From positions 124,001-188,000 of the forward strand of contig NZ_JAKZFD010000002.1 in assembly GCF_022549225.1 (NCBI RefSeq): a DNA stretch of 64,000 nucleotides, read 5' to 3'. The first letter of the stretch is position 1, and each line of letters starts with the position of its first letter. The notes below the pieces were generated by a model, which saw only the letters and a list, made by a program, of their open reading frames with translations, searched no databases and had not been told where the DNA came from. Made by a program: the position numbers and the translations under genes. Positions 26,047-34,542 of the stretch are shown in pieces. This DNA is from Pelomonas sp. CA6. GTDB lineage: Bacteria; Pseudomonadota; Gammaproteobacteria; Burkholderiales; Burkholderiaceae_C.

Positions 26047-27375
26047 CTAAGGTGCCGCCTGCCCGCGCAGTTCCCCGCGCGAGATCGCCAGGATCAGCCG
26101 CGCGCCGAACAGCAGGCGCGGCACGATGGAGTCCAGCATCACGTACTCGGCGTCGCGCGTGTGGGCGCCCGCGCCGCGCAGCCCCATGCCCTCGATCACC
26201 GGGGCGCGGGTCTGCAGCGCGGCAAAGGCGGCGTCGGTGCCGCCGCCGCTGGGCTGGTCGCGCACCACCGGCTGCAGGCCGCTGGCCAGGGCCAAGGGCA
26301 CGGCCTCGCGCGCGAGCCGGCGCGAGGCCTCGCTGGCTTGCAGCGGCGGGCGGCGGCGCTCGAAGTCCAGCGTCACCTCGGACTCGGGCAGCAGCTTGTT
26401 CTGGATGCGTTCGCGCAGCGTGCGTTCGATGCCGTCGAAGTCGGCCACGCGGTCCACGCGGATGTCGGCCGAGGCCTCGGCGGCCGGCGGGATCATGTTG
26501 CGCACGATGCCGCCGCGCGCCAGGGTCCAGTGCACCTGGCGGCCGACGCGGCGGTCGGACAGGTCGCGCGCCTGCAGCAGCTGGTGGGACAGTTCGTAGA
26601 TCGCGTTGACGCCGCGCTCCGGCGCCGCGCCGGCATGCGCGGCGCGGCCCTTGACGCGCAGATAGGCGGCCGCGATGCCGCTGGTGGCCAGGCGCAGGCT
26701 GTCCGGCCCGGCGGGCCCGCCGCCGCCCTCGAAGGACAGCACGACATCATGCTCGGCGCCCAGCCGGGTGATGTGGGCGCGCGAGGCCGGCGAGCTGATC
26801 TCCTCGTCGCTGTTGAACAGCACCGTCAGCTCGCCCCACTCGGGCTGGCCGCGCAGCATCTCCAGCAGATGCAGCACCAGCGCCACGCCCTGCTTGTCGT
26901 CGGCGATGCCCAGGCCATAGGCCTTGTCGCCCTCGATACGGAAGGGCTGCTCGGCCAGCATGCCGCGCGGATAGACCGTGTCCAGATGGGCCAGCAGCAG
27001 GATCTTGGCCTGGCCGCGGCCGGCAAAGCGCGCCTCCACCATGGGGCCGACGCGCTCCGGCGTGTCGCCCATGCGGTAGAGGTCATCGCTCGGCTCGATC
27101 CAGCGCACGCGGCCGCCCAGCGCCTTGAGGCGCTCGGACGCCAGCGTCGCGATGCGCTCCAGCCCCTCGCGGTCGGCGCTGCCGGACTCGATCTCCACCA
27201 GCTGCTTCAAGGTCGCCACCAGCGCCGGCTGCTGCTGCGCGGCGGCGGCGCGCAGCCGGCCCAGTTCGGCATCGGCACCGCTGCCATCGGCCAGCGCCGC
27301 GGTGGCGGCCCCCCAGAGGCCGGCGAGCAAGGCGGGCCGCAACAGCCAGGAATGGGCAAGTCGGCGAAGCATCAT
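26047..27375 (-). CDS. M20 metallopeptidase (glutamate carboxypeptidase-like), exported
   Basis: 442 residues with a signal peptide ending near AALADG. The M20 zinc motifs are in order: LLAHLDTVYPRG (His and catalytic Asp), GLGIADDKQG (bridging Asp), FNSDEEISS (Glu pair), and the late GLRGAGAHTRDAEYV with the last His. A dimerisation domain (GRAAHAGAAPERGVNA) lies in the middle. The closest functional relative is carboxypeptidase G2, which removes C-terminal glutamate from peptides or folate. It could also hydrolyse peptides from cell-wall material, but that is context inference. The two consecutive ATGs at 27375 are preceded by GGAG. Confidence 0.88.
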   Translation of the reverse strand: MMLRRLAHSWLLRPALLAGLWGAATAALADGSGADAELGRLRAAAAQQQPALVATLKQLVEIESGSADREGLERIATLASERLKALGGRVRWIEPSDDLYRMGDTPERVGPMVEARFAGRGQAKILLLAHLDTVYPRGMLAEQPFRIEGDKAYGLGIADDKQGVALVLHLLEMLRGQPEWGELTVLFNSDEEISSPASRAHITRLGAEHDVVLSFEGGGGPAGPDSLRLATSGIAAAYLRVKGRAAHAGAAPERGVNAIYELSHQLLQARDLSDRRVGRQVHWTLARGGIVRNMIPPAAEASADIRVDRVADFDGIERTLRERIQNKLLPESEVTLDFERRRPPLQASEASRRLAREAVPLALASGLQPVVRDQPSGGGTDAAFAALQTRAPVIEGMGLRGAGAHTRDAEYVMLDSIVPRLLFGARLILAISRGELRGQAAP

Positions 27376-27481
27376 CGCGGGGTCTCCGGGCACTGAATCA
27401 GCGGCGCATGTTGGCACGGACTCCCGCCCGGCCCCAGCGGGATTGCCCTGGCGACGACAGGGCGGCCGCGCGGGGGCGCGC

Positions 27482-28666
27482 TCAGCCCATCGACGCGGGC
27501 GCGCCGGGATCCTCGTCCGCCAGCCACTGGATCCAGCGCCCATGCGGATGCGACCAGGCCAGCGCCTCGCTGCACCGCCGGCCCTGGGCGTCGCGCCACT
27601 GCAGGGTCCACAGGGTTGCGCTGCCCGGGGACTCGCCGTCCGGACAGGGTGGCGGCGCATCCAGCGGCGAACGCGCGCCGGCCTCAGCGCTGATCCAGGC
27701 CAGTCCGCGCTCCAGCACCAGCTGCTCGACGCGCGCGCGGTGGCGCGCCAGCGCCGCGGTGTCGAAATAGGCCAGCACCCAGGCGTTGAAAAGCACCGGC
27801 ACCGCGGTCCGCGTGGCGGCGGCGGCGGCCAGCTCGTCCAGCCAGGCCGCCAGCAGCGTCAGCCCATCGTCGCTAACGACGCGCCGATCGCGCCGCTGCG
27901 CCGCCTGGGTCAGCGCGGCGCGCAGGCGTTCGCGGCGCTGCGCGTCGCCAGGCCACAGGCAGGCCTGCAGCCACAGCGCCTCCCGCGGCGACGCGGGGTC
28001 GATGGGCGCCAGGTCACAGCCCATGCGCGCCGCGATGCGGAACCGGGGCGAGCCCAGCAGCGCGTCGGGCAGCGGGCCGCGCCAGGTCGTCGCGATCTGC
28101 GGCGCCTGCGACCCGGCCGCGCCCCAGGACCGCGCCTCGTCGCGGTAGCCATAGGCATCCACACCCAGGTTGAGCCCCGCGCTGCAGCCGAAGTCGAACA
28201 GGGCCAGGTCTTGCGGCACCGGCCCGCCCGCGGCCCGCAGGCGACCGCACAAGGCCTGCAGCGCGGGCCACAGCACGGCGCAGCGGCCGATCTCGTTGGT
28301 CTGCGTCCGGCGGCTGCGCAGCGTCGCGACCAGCGCGTCGCGCTCGGCGGCGACGAAGCGCAGCAGCGCCAGCGGCAGCGCCTCGTCCGGCGCCCGGCGC
28401 CCGCCCACGCTGGGGTAATAGGCCGCCAGCCCATGGTCGGCGCCCGACAGGATGCGTTCATGCAAGGCGGCCAGCAGCAACACCGGCAGGCGCTGGGTCT
28501 CGGGCGCGTGCGCCATCAGCGCCAGCAACTCGGGCCGCTCGGCGATGCTGCGCGCCAGCGCCATGTAGAGCGGGTCGTCGCGGCCGTCGATCTCGGCAAA
28601 GCGGCTGAAGCGCCGCGCCAGTTCGTCCAGCGGTGTGGCGTCGGCGAGGGAAAGGTGGGTGTCCAT
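27482..28666 (-). CDS. DUF2332 family protein
   Basis: 394-residue protein of the DUF2332 family, of unknown function. Diagnostic stretches are DDPLYMALARSIAERPELL, RRTQTNEIGRCAVLWPAL and LFDFGCSAGLNLGVDAYGY; the last resembles a SAM-methyltransferase motif I, but a reaction is not established. No signal peptide or membrane segment is seen. It is divergent from the Crp/Fnr gene with only 66 bases between the starts, and a 16-base palindrome in that gap probably controls both. Confidence 0.82.
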   Translation of the reverse strand: MDTHLSLADATPLDELARRFSRFAEIDGRDDPLYMALARSIAERPELLALMAHAPETQRLPVLLLAALHERILSGADHGLAAYYPSVGGRRAPDEALPLALLRFVAAERDALVATLRSRRTQTNEIGRCAVLWPALQALCGRLRAAGGPVPQDLALFDFGCSAGLNLGVDAYGYRDEARSWGAAGSQAPQIATTWRGPLPDALLGSPRFRIAARMGCDLAPIDPASPREALWLQACLWPGDAQRRERLRAALTQAAQRRDRRVVSDDGLTLLAAWLDELAAAAATRTAVPVLFNAWVLAYFDTAALARHRARVEQLVLERGLAWISAEAGARSPLDAPPPCPDGESPGSATLWTLQWRDAQGRRCSEALAWSHPHGRWIQWLADEDPGAPASMG

Positions 28667-28699
28667 GGCGCGAGATTAGAGGCCCGCGCCGGGAGAAAA

Positions 28700-28715
28700 T
28701 GTCGGATACCCGACA
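28700..28715. promoter_or_regulatory. Palindrome between DUF2332 and Crp/Fnr genes
   Basis: TGTCGG-ATAC-CCGACA: perfect 6-bp arms around a 4-base spacer, the geometry of Crp/Fnr operators. It lies 18 bases before the Crp/Fnr ATG and 34 before the divergent DUF2332 ATG, so the adjacent regulator is the natural ligand. Confidence 0.6.
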
Positions 28716-28732
28716 CTCTTCCCCATCCGACC

Positions 28733-29392
28733 ATGGACCTGCGCGAGGCGCTGCTGCGCTGCCTGCCCGAGCTGGCCTGGCCCGAGGCGCTGGACGCGCG
28801 GCTGCGCGCGCTGCTGCCCACCCGGCCGCTGGCCGCGGGCCAGACCCTGTTCGCGCAGGGCCAGCCCACGCAGGCCTTCTACCTGGTCGGCGAGGGCGAG
28901 CTGGAGGCGCGCCTGGGTGCCGCCGACGGCACGCTGTCCACGCTGGGCCATCTGCGCGCGCCCACGCTGTTCGGGCTGGCGGCCTTCGTCGCGCGGCGGC
29001 CCAGCAGCTACGAGGCGCTGGCCACGCGCGCCAGCCGGGTCTTCGTGATCGCCGAGCCGGCCTATGTGCTGATGATGGACCAGTGGCCTGGCTTCGCGCG
29101 CGCGCTGATGCGCGAGTTCGCGCGCCATTTCGACGGCAACCTGCGCCTGCTGCAGGCGGCGCGCCACCAGGGCGCGGCCGAGCGCTTCGAGCTGGCGCTG
29201 GCCCAGCTGGCGCGCGAGCGCGGCGGGCCGCCGGATGCGCAGGGCACCGTCGAGCTGCGCGCAACGCAGGCCGAACTGGCGCGTCTGGCGCACCTGTCGC
29301 GCCAGACGGTCAACGCGCTGCTGCTGCAGGCGCGCCGCGAGGGTCGGCTGACCCTGGGCTATGGCCGCATCCGCGTCGCCGCGGCGCGCTGA
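28733..29392 (+). CDS. Crp/Fnr-family transcriptional regulator
   Basis: 219 residues. The N-terminal cyclic-nucleotide-binding-like beta roll spans about residues 20-130 (LAAGQTLFAQGQPTQAFYLV, GEGELEARLGA). The C-terminal winged helix (ATQAELARLAHLSRQTVNAL, about 180-200) is the DNA-binding part. The usual cAMP contact RxS is not evident and no Cys cluster of Fnr type is seen, so the signal is unknown. The start ATG at 28733 follows a perfect palindrome at 28700-28715, suggesting autoregulation together with the divergent DUF2332 gene. It converges with the deacetylase gene (12-base gap). Confidence 0.88.
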   Translation: MDLREALLRCLPELAWPEALDARLRALLPTRPLAAGQTLFAQGQPTQAFYLVGEGELEARLGAADGTLSTLGHLRAPTLFGLAAFVARRPSSYEALATRASRVFVIAEPAYVLMMDQWPGFARALMREFARHFDGNLRLLQAARHQGAAERFELALAQLARERGGPPDAQGTVELRATQAELARLAHLSRQTVNALLLQARREGRLTLGYGRIRVAAAR

Positions 29393-29404
29393 GCGCGGCG
29401 GCGC

Positions 29405-30352
29405 TCACTCGATGCCGCGCGCCTTCAGCCAGGCGATCTCCGCGTCGCCATCGTCGACCAGGCGCTCCCAGCCCTCGAAGCGGCCCAGCCCCAGCGAGCG
29501 CGCCATGCCCAGCAGCAGGCTCTGGCCCGGCGCGGGGTTGGCGGGCTGCAGCGCATAGACCGGGTCCTCGTAGGCACGCTCGGGCGGCACCACGGTCCAG
29601 CCGCGCTGCTTCAGCATCGCGATCACGTCGTCCAGCCACAGCGCGTTGATCAGGTTGTGGTGCAGCAGCAGCACCTGGGCAATGTCGCGTCCCTGCAGGC
29701 GCTGCGCCAGCGCGCGATAGGCCTGGGCGCGCTGCCAGACATGGTCCAGGTAGGCCTGGCGGATCAGCGTGAGGTCGGCCTGGGGGTCGCGCCGCAGCAC
29801 CTGGACCAGCAGCGCGTTGAGCCGCCAGTCGCTGGTGTCCAGGCTCACGGAGGCGTTGCGCATCCCGCGCTCGCGCAGAAAGGCGCGCATGCCATCGCGC
29901 TTCTCCGCCGTGTTGCCCTCGCGCAGATAGGTGAAACGGAACCAGGGCTGGGCGCCGGGCAGCTCGCGGATCAGGGCCTGGCAGGCGTCGATCTCGGCCT
30001 GGTACTGCGCCAGGCTGAGCTGCGCGCTGTTCAGGTCCGGGTGGGTCATGGTGTGGTTGCCCAGCGCGTGGCCGGCCTCGCCCCAGGCGCGCGCCAGCGC
30101 GCGGCCCTCGGGCCGGTCCGCGCCGTTGGCGCCGGTCACGAACAGCGCCGCCTTCGCGCCATGGCGGCGCAGCGCGGCAAGCAGGGCCTCGTTGCGCTGC
30201 GCCGGGCTCATCAGCGGTGTGGTTTCCAGCTGCGGGCCATCGTCCAGCGTGATGGCGACGCTCTGCGCGCCAGCGCCGGTCATGGCGGCCAGCAGCGCGA
30301 AGCCGGCAAGAACGCAGTGGGGGCGCGGCAAGCGCCAGGGGATCAGGGCCAT
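29405..30352 (-). CDS. Secreted polysaccharide deacetylase (NodB domain, CE4)
   Basis: 315 residues. A signal peptide ends around MTGAGAQ, then SVAITLDDGPQLE (metal-binding Asp pair, Asp37/Asp38) and GHALGNHTMTHPDL with the HxxxH zinc site. RFTYLREGNT and VLLLHHN are the later catalytic motifs. CE4 enzymes remove acetyl groups from chitin-like or peptidoglycan sugars; the substrate here is not evident. The start at ATG 30352 gives the cleanest signal; an ATG at 30379 is possible. It is not in the peptidoglycan cluster but could act on the same polymers. Confidence 0.87.
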   Translation of the reverse strand: MALIPWRLPRPHCVLAGFALLAAMTGAGAQSVAITLDDGPQLETTPLMSPAQRNEALLAALRRHGAKAALFVTGANGADRPEGRALARAWGEAGHALGNHTMTHPDLNSAQLSLAQYQAEIDACQALIRELPGAQPWFRFTYLREGNTAEKRDGMRAFLRERGMRNASVSLDTSDWRLNALLVQVLRRDPQADLTLIRQAYLDHVWQRAQAYRALAQRLQGRDIAQVLLLHHNLINALWLDDVIAMLKQRGWTVVPPERAYEDPVYALQPANPAPGQSLLLGMARSLGLGRFEGWERLVDDGDAEIAWLKARGIE

Positions 30353-30409
30353 GGGCGGACTCCGGCAAGGGGGCCCCATGCTAAGGGCCCGCTTCGCGGA
30401 TGCCGAAAC

Positions 30410-30895
30410 TCAGGCCCCCAGCGCCGCCTCGATGTCGGCGCGCAGGCTGTCGGGCGCATCGTTGGGCGCATAGCGCTTGAGCACGCGGCCATCGCGGCCG
30501 ACGAGAAACTTGGTGAAGTTCCACTTGATCGCCTGCGTGCCCAGCAGCCCGGGCTTCTCGGCTTTCAGCCATTGCCACAGCGGATGGGCCTGCTCGCCGT
30601 TGACCTTGACCTTGGCCATCATCGGGAAGCTGACCCCGTAGTTCATCTCGCAGAAGGACGCGATCTCGTCGTTGCTGCCCGGGTCCTGGCCGCCGAACTC
30701 GTTGCTGGGGAAGCCCAGCACGACCAGGCCGCGCCCCTGGTAGTCGCGCCACAGCTGCTCCAGCCCCTTGAACTGCGGCGTGAAGCCGCATTCGCTGGCG
30801 GTGTTGACGATCAGCAGCACCTGGCCCCGGTACTGGGCCAGGTCGGCCGGCCGGCCATCGATGGTCTGGGCCTGGAAGTCTTGGAGGCTGGACAT
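30410..30895 (-). CDS. Glutathione peroxidase family protein (BtuE-like)
   Basis: 161-residue thiol peroxidase reducing hydroperoxides. NTASECGFTPQF has the peroxidatic Cys36 (Cys rather than selenocysteine), and FPSNEFGGQDPG plus KWNFTKFLV supply the Gln and Trp-Asn of the catalytic tetrad. The start at ATG 30895 gives the normal family length. No signal peptide, so cytosolic. Bacterial members mostly use thioredoxin as reductant. Confidence 0.92.
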   Translation of the reverse strand: MSSLQDFQAQTIDGRPADLAQYRGQVLLIVNTASECGFTPQFKGLEQLWRDYQGRGLVVLGFPSNEFGGQDPGSNDEIASFCEMNYGVSFPMMAKVKVNGEQAHPLWQWLKAEKPGLLGTQAIKWNFTKFLVGRDGRVLKRYAPNDAPDSLRADIEAALGA

Positions 30896-30995
30896 GATGC
30901 GCCCTTCGCGCAGTGGGAACCGGCGCATCCTAGCGCCGCCGTCGCGGATCCGCCCGCGCGCGGACATCCGACCCGGGCCGCGGGGGCGGCGCGCG

Positions 30996-31856
30996 TCAGC
31001 GGCGCCGCTCCACCGCCGCCAGCAGCGCCGCGGCCAGGATGCACAGCCCGCCCACCGCGGTGCGGGCGTCCAGGCTGCCGCCGCCCAGCCACAGCGCGGA
31101 CAGCGCCGCCGCCGGCACCTCGGTCAGCATGACCACCGCGGTGACATTGGCCGGCAGCCGGCTGGCGCCGTACTGCAGCGAAAGATTGGACAGGAAGAAC
31201 AGCAGCGCCATGCCCGCCAGCGGCAGCAGCCAGGCCGGCGCCGGCAGCACGGGCCAGGCGACCAGGCCCTGGCCGGCCATCGCCAGCGCGGCGCCACCGG
31301 CCACGACCACGCCGCCGCTGAACATCGCCAGCGCGCGGCTTTCCGGGCTGGACGACGCCGACTCGCGGCGCAGCATCACGTTGTTCAGCGCGAAGGTGGC
31401 GCCGCCCAGGAGCCCCAGCCAGTCGGCCAGCCCGCTGGGCAGCGGGAAGCCGCCACCTTCCGGCAGCAGGATGGCCGCGGCGCCGCCCAGCGCCAGCACC
31501 ACGCGCGCCAGCGACCAGCCGGACAGCGGCTCCTTCAGGATCAGGCGCGCCAGCAGCACGGCCCACAGCGGCATCAGATAGAACAACAGCACGACGCGCA
31601 CCACGTCGCCAATCGACACGCCCCAGTTGAAGGCCGTGTTGGTGGTGCCGGCGGCCAGCAGCACCAGCCACAGCGCCGGGCGGCGGCGCAGCTCGCGCAG
31701 CGCGCCCGGATAGCGCAGCAGGATCACCAGCCAGGACAGCGTGTACATGATCACCGTGGTCCACAGCGGATGCAGACCGCCCTGCTGAAACTGGCGGAAA
31801 GGCCACCAGGACAGACCCCAGACCAGGGCGTTGAAGACGAGAGCGAGAACAGGCAT
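30996..31856 (-). CDS. EamA/DMT-family transporter
   Basis: 286 residues with about ten hydrophobic segments in two EamA repeats, starting MPVLALVFNALVWGLSWWPF. The first repeat ends near LILKEPL, and the second has the characteristic LTEVPAAALSALWL block. Such proteins export amino acids or other metabolites; the substrate is unknown. The ATG at 31856 is preferred because upstream in-frame residues are not membrane-like, although ATGs at 31880 and beyond are possible. A possible extended -10 box lies about 150 bases upstream. Confidence 0.83.
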   Translation of the reverse strand: MPVLALVFNALVWGLSWWPFRQFQQGGLHPLWTTVIMYTLSWLVILLRYPGALRELRRRPALWLVLLAAGTTNTAFNWGVSIGDVVRVVLLFYLMPLWAVLLARLILKEPLSGWSLARVVLALGGAAAILLPEGGGFPLPSGLADWLGLLGGATFALNNVMLRRESASSSPESRALAMFSGGVVVAGGAALAMAGQGLVAWPVLPAPAWLLPLAGMALLFFLSNLSLQYGASRLPANVTAVVMLTEVPAAALSALWLGGGSLDARTAVGGLCILAAALLAAVERRR

Positions 31857-32001
31857 GGGCGAAAGAAAACCCCGCCGCATGACGCGGATGGGAGGATGGG
31901 CGCCCAAGCGGGCCGGCAGGGCGCGAAAGCGGTTGGTCTGCCGCAACATCCCCCCAGAAAGGGCTGGCTGCACCGGGGGCTCGCGCCAACAATCGCCAGG
32001 G

Positions 32002-32007
32002 TTTATA
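32002..32007 (-). promoter_or_regulatory. Possible extended -10 box for the EamA transporter
   Basis: TGCTATAAA on the minus strand; TATAAA occupies these positions and TG lies one base upstream. CATGCTATAAA is shared exactly with the site before lplT (34457-34462). It is about 150 bases before the start chosen for the transporter. Confidence 0.4.
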
Positions 32008-32131
32008 GCATGGCGCAAGACCTGGCCCCGCTTTCCAATCGGCTCGCTTATCCTTGGGTGCCCCGGGGTAGGCGGTGGCGCATTGAAGTGCCGCGGGGCG
32101 GCAGGGACAACTGACTTTAGGAGAGCCCGAC

Positions 32132-33073
32132 TTGGACCATCATCTGGCCTGCTTCAGCACCGAGGATTCGCGGACCGTCACGGCCCCCGAGGGGCCTTAT
32201 CGGTGGCGCCTGCTGGCCCAGGGGGATTCTTGGTTCTCCGCCTCGGCCGCCAAGCTCAATGCGCATGCCAACCTGCTGCAGGAGCTGGTGTTCAAGGAAC
32301 AGGTCGCGGCGGTGAACTGCGCCGGCCAGCGCGAGGCACTCGCGCGGCTGGTGGATCTGACCGCGGCCGCGGACTTCCGTGCGCTGCTGTGCGGCGACGG
32401 CGCGCCGACCTGGGATGGCATCCTGCTCTCGGTCTGCGGCAACGACCTGGTCCAGGCCCTGCAAAGCCCGGCGCTGGACCCCCAGGGCCAGGAGGTGCCG
32501 CTGCACCTGCGCCTGCTGCGCCGCCAGACCGAATGGGGGCCGCCGTCGGCCGGCGTGGGCCGTTATTTCTCGGAGCCCGGCTGGCAGACCTTCGCCGACT
32601 ACGTGAAGGCCAATCTGCGCCACCTGCTGGGGCTGCGCGACAGCGGCCCGTCGGCCGGCCGGCCGGTCTTCCTGCACTGCTATGCCGTGCCGGTGCCGCG
32701 CCCCGCGGGCAGCGAGGACGGCAGCGGCCCCTGGCTGCTGCCCACGCTGAAGGCCTATGCCATCCCGTCCGCCGACTGGGCGGCCGTGAGCCGGCTGCTG
32801 GTGCTGCGCCTGGCGCAGCTGTTCAAGTCGCTGATGGCCGACCGCGAACAATTCCCCGGCCTGTTCGTGTTCGATTCCACCGCGGTGCCGCTGGCACCGG
32901 CCACCCCGGGCAGCGGTGGCATCAGCGGCGACTGGCACAACGAGATCCATCTGAACCACAGCGGCTGCTTCAAGATCGGCCGCGCCTGGTCCGAGCACAT
33001 CCAAACGGTGCTGACCCATGGCGGCCTGCCGGCCGCGCCGGCCCCGTCGAGCGGGCGGCGGCGCTCTTCCTGA
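32132..33073 (+). CDS. SGNH/GDSL-like hydrolase, leaderless
   Basis: 313 residues starting at a TTG (32132) with TTAGGAGAG at 32118-32126; no better start is seen. LLAQGDSWFS (about 27-36) is the block I nucleophile motif with Ser in GDSW, LSVCGNDLVQ (about 99-108) is a block III-like Gly-Asn-Asp, and DWHNEIHLNHSG (about 270) supplies the Asp and His of block V. This fits a serine esterase or deacetylase of the SGNH superfamily. No signal peptide is present. It converges with lplT, and its substrate is unknown. Confidence 0.68.
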   Translation: MDHHLACFSTEDSRTVTAPEGPYRWRLLAQGDSWFSASAAKLNAHANLLQELVFKEQVAAVNCAGQREALARLVDLTAAADFRALLCGDGAPTWDGILLSVCGNDLVQALQSPALDPQGQEVPLHLRLLRRQTEWGPPSAGVGRYFSEPGWQTFADYVKANLRHLLGLRDSGPSAGRPVFLHCYAVPVPRPAGSEDGSGPWLLPTLKAYAIPSADWAAVSRLLVLRLAQLFKSLMADREQFPGLFVFDSTAVPLAPATPGSGGISGDWHNEIHLNHSGCFKIGRAWSEHIQTVLTHGGLPAAPAPSSGRRRSS

Positions 33074-33102
33074 GCGCCCCCAACCTGCCGCTCCGCGTCA
33101 GG

Positions 33103-34380
33103 TCAGTGCTTGTCCGAACGGGCGATCGCCAGCAGGCGGTCGACCTCGTCCTTGTGCTGCACGCAGTTGTGGCGATGCCAGCGGCCGATCAGCCACATCG
33201 TGGCCGCGACCACCAGGCCGAAGATGGTGATGGCGCCGAAGGCCGACATGCCGAAGCGGGTCAGCATGGTGTAGAAGGCGCCCAGACCCAGGATGCAGGC
33301 CTGCTCGTTGAAGTTCTGCACCGCGATCGAGCGGCCGGCGCCCATCAGGTTGTGGCCGCGGTGCTGCAGCAGCGCGTTCATCGGCACGACCAGGTAGCCG
33401 CCGATCGCCCCCAGCAGGACCAGGAAGGGCGCGGCGACCCAGACATTGCTGATCACGTTCATGAAGATCACCAGCAGGCCCATCGCGACGCCCAGCGGAA
33501 TCACGCCGGTGGCGCGGTCCAGGCGCATCGACACCGAGGCCACCACCGCGCCCACCGCGGTGCCGATCGCGACCACGCCGACCAGGCCCGAGGCCTGCGT
33601 CGTGCCATAGCCCAGCGCCGCCGCCGCCCAGGCCAGCACGATGTAGCGCAGGTTGCCGGACACGCCCCAGAACAGCGTGGTCGTGGCCAGCGAGATCTGC
33701 CCCAGCTTGTCCTGCCACAGGCGGGAGTTGCAGGCGGCGAAATCGCGCACCAGGCACAGCGGGTCGCTGCTCATGGGTTGCAGCGCGGTGTCGGTGCGCG
33801 GGATGCGCAGATTGAACAGCGCCGCCACGACGTACAGGCTCACCAGCGTGGCGATCGCCGCCTCGGGCGGGGTGTCGATGCCGGTGTCTATCATCGGCAG
33901 GTCCACCGCCAGCAGCATCGCGGAGACATGCTCGCCGACCAGTTGGCCACCCAGCAGCACGCCCAGGATGATGGAGGTGATGGTCAGGCCCTCGATCCAG
34001 CCGTTGGCCTTGACCAGCTGCGACGGCGGCAGCAGCTCGGTGAGGATGCCGTACTTGGCCGGCGAATAGGCCGCCGCGCCCAGCCCGACGATGGCATAGG
34101 CCAGCAGCGGGTGCAGGCCCAGCAGCATCATCAGACAGCCCACGACCTTGATGCTGTTCGAGACGAACATCACCTTGCCTTTGGGCACCGCGTCGGCGAA
34201 GGCGCCGACGAAGGGCGCCAGCACCACGTAGAACAGCGCGAACATGGGCACCAGCGCGGCACGCTGCCATTCGGCGGCGCCACTGCTGCGCAGCAACTCG
34301 ACGGCAGCTACAAACAGCGCGTTATCAGCCAGCGAGCTGAAAAACTGCGCCGACATGATGGTGTAAAAGCCTTTTTTCAT
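33103..34380 (-). CDS. lplT: Lysophospholipid transporter LplT (MFS)
   Basis: 425-residue inner-membrane flippase that returns lysophosphatidylethanolamine to the cytoplasmic leaflet for re-acylation. It starts MKKGFYTIMSAQFFSSLADN, almost identical in style to other LplT, with GAAAYSPAKYGILTELLPPS and NGWIEGLTITSIILG as family segments. About 12 membrane spans. The fused acyltransferase domains seen in some lplT/aas proteins are absent. Adjacent alr is the typical Burkholderiales order. Confidence 0.92.
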   Translation of the reverse strand: MKKGFYTIMSAQFFSSLADNALFVAAVELLRSSGAAEWQRAALVPMFALFYVVLAPFVGAFADAVPKGKVMFVSNSIKVVGCLMMLLGLHPLLAYAIVGLGAAAYSPAKYGILTELLPPSQLVKANGWIEGLTITSIILGVLLGGQLVGEHVSAMLLAVDLPMIDTGIDTPPEAAIATLVSLYVVAALFNLRIPRTDTALQPMSSDPLCLVRDFAACNSRLWQDKLGQISLATTTLFWGVSGNLRYIVLAWAAAALGYGTTQASGLVGVVAIGTAVGAVVASVSMRLDRATGVIPLGVAMGLLVIFMNVISNVWVAAPFLVLLGAIGGYLVVPMNALLQHRGHNLMGAGRSIAVQNFNEQACILGLGAFYTMLTRFGMSAFGAITIFGLVVAATMWLIGRWHRHNCVQHKDEVDRLLAIARSDKH

Positions 34381-34456
34381 GGACCCAAGCCCGGAACTAC
34401 ACGGAGAACACGCCGGGCCCGGCCAAGTGGCGAAGCGGCAAAGCGGCTGCGCCGGC

Positions 34457-34462
34457 TTTATA
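34457..34462 (-). promoter_or_regulatory. Possible extended -10 box for lplT
   Basis: TATAAA on the minus strand within GCATGCTATAAAG, an extended -10 (TG one base upstream), about 77 bases before the lplT ATG. The -35 is not recognisable. Confidence 0.42.
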
Positions 34463-34542
34463 GCATGCACACCTGAGCGGGACGTGACCCGCCGCATCCG
34501 CTGCGGGGAAACCCGGCGGGCGGTGCAGGCACAATTCCAGCC

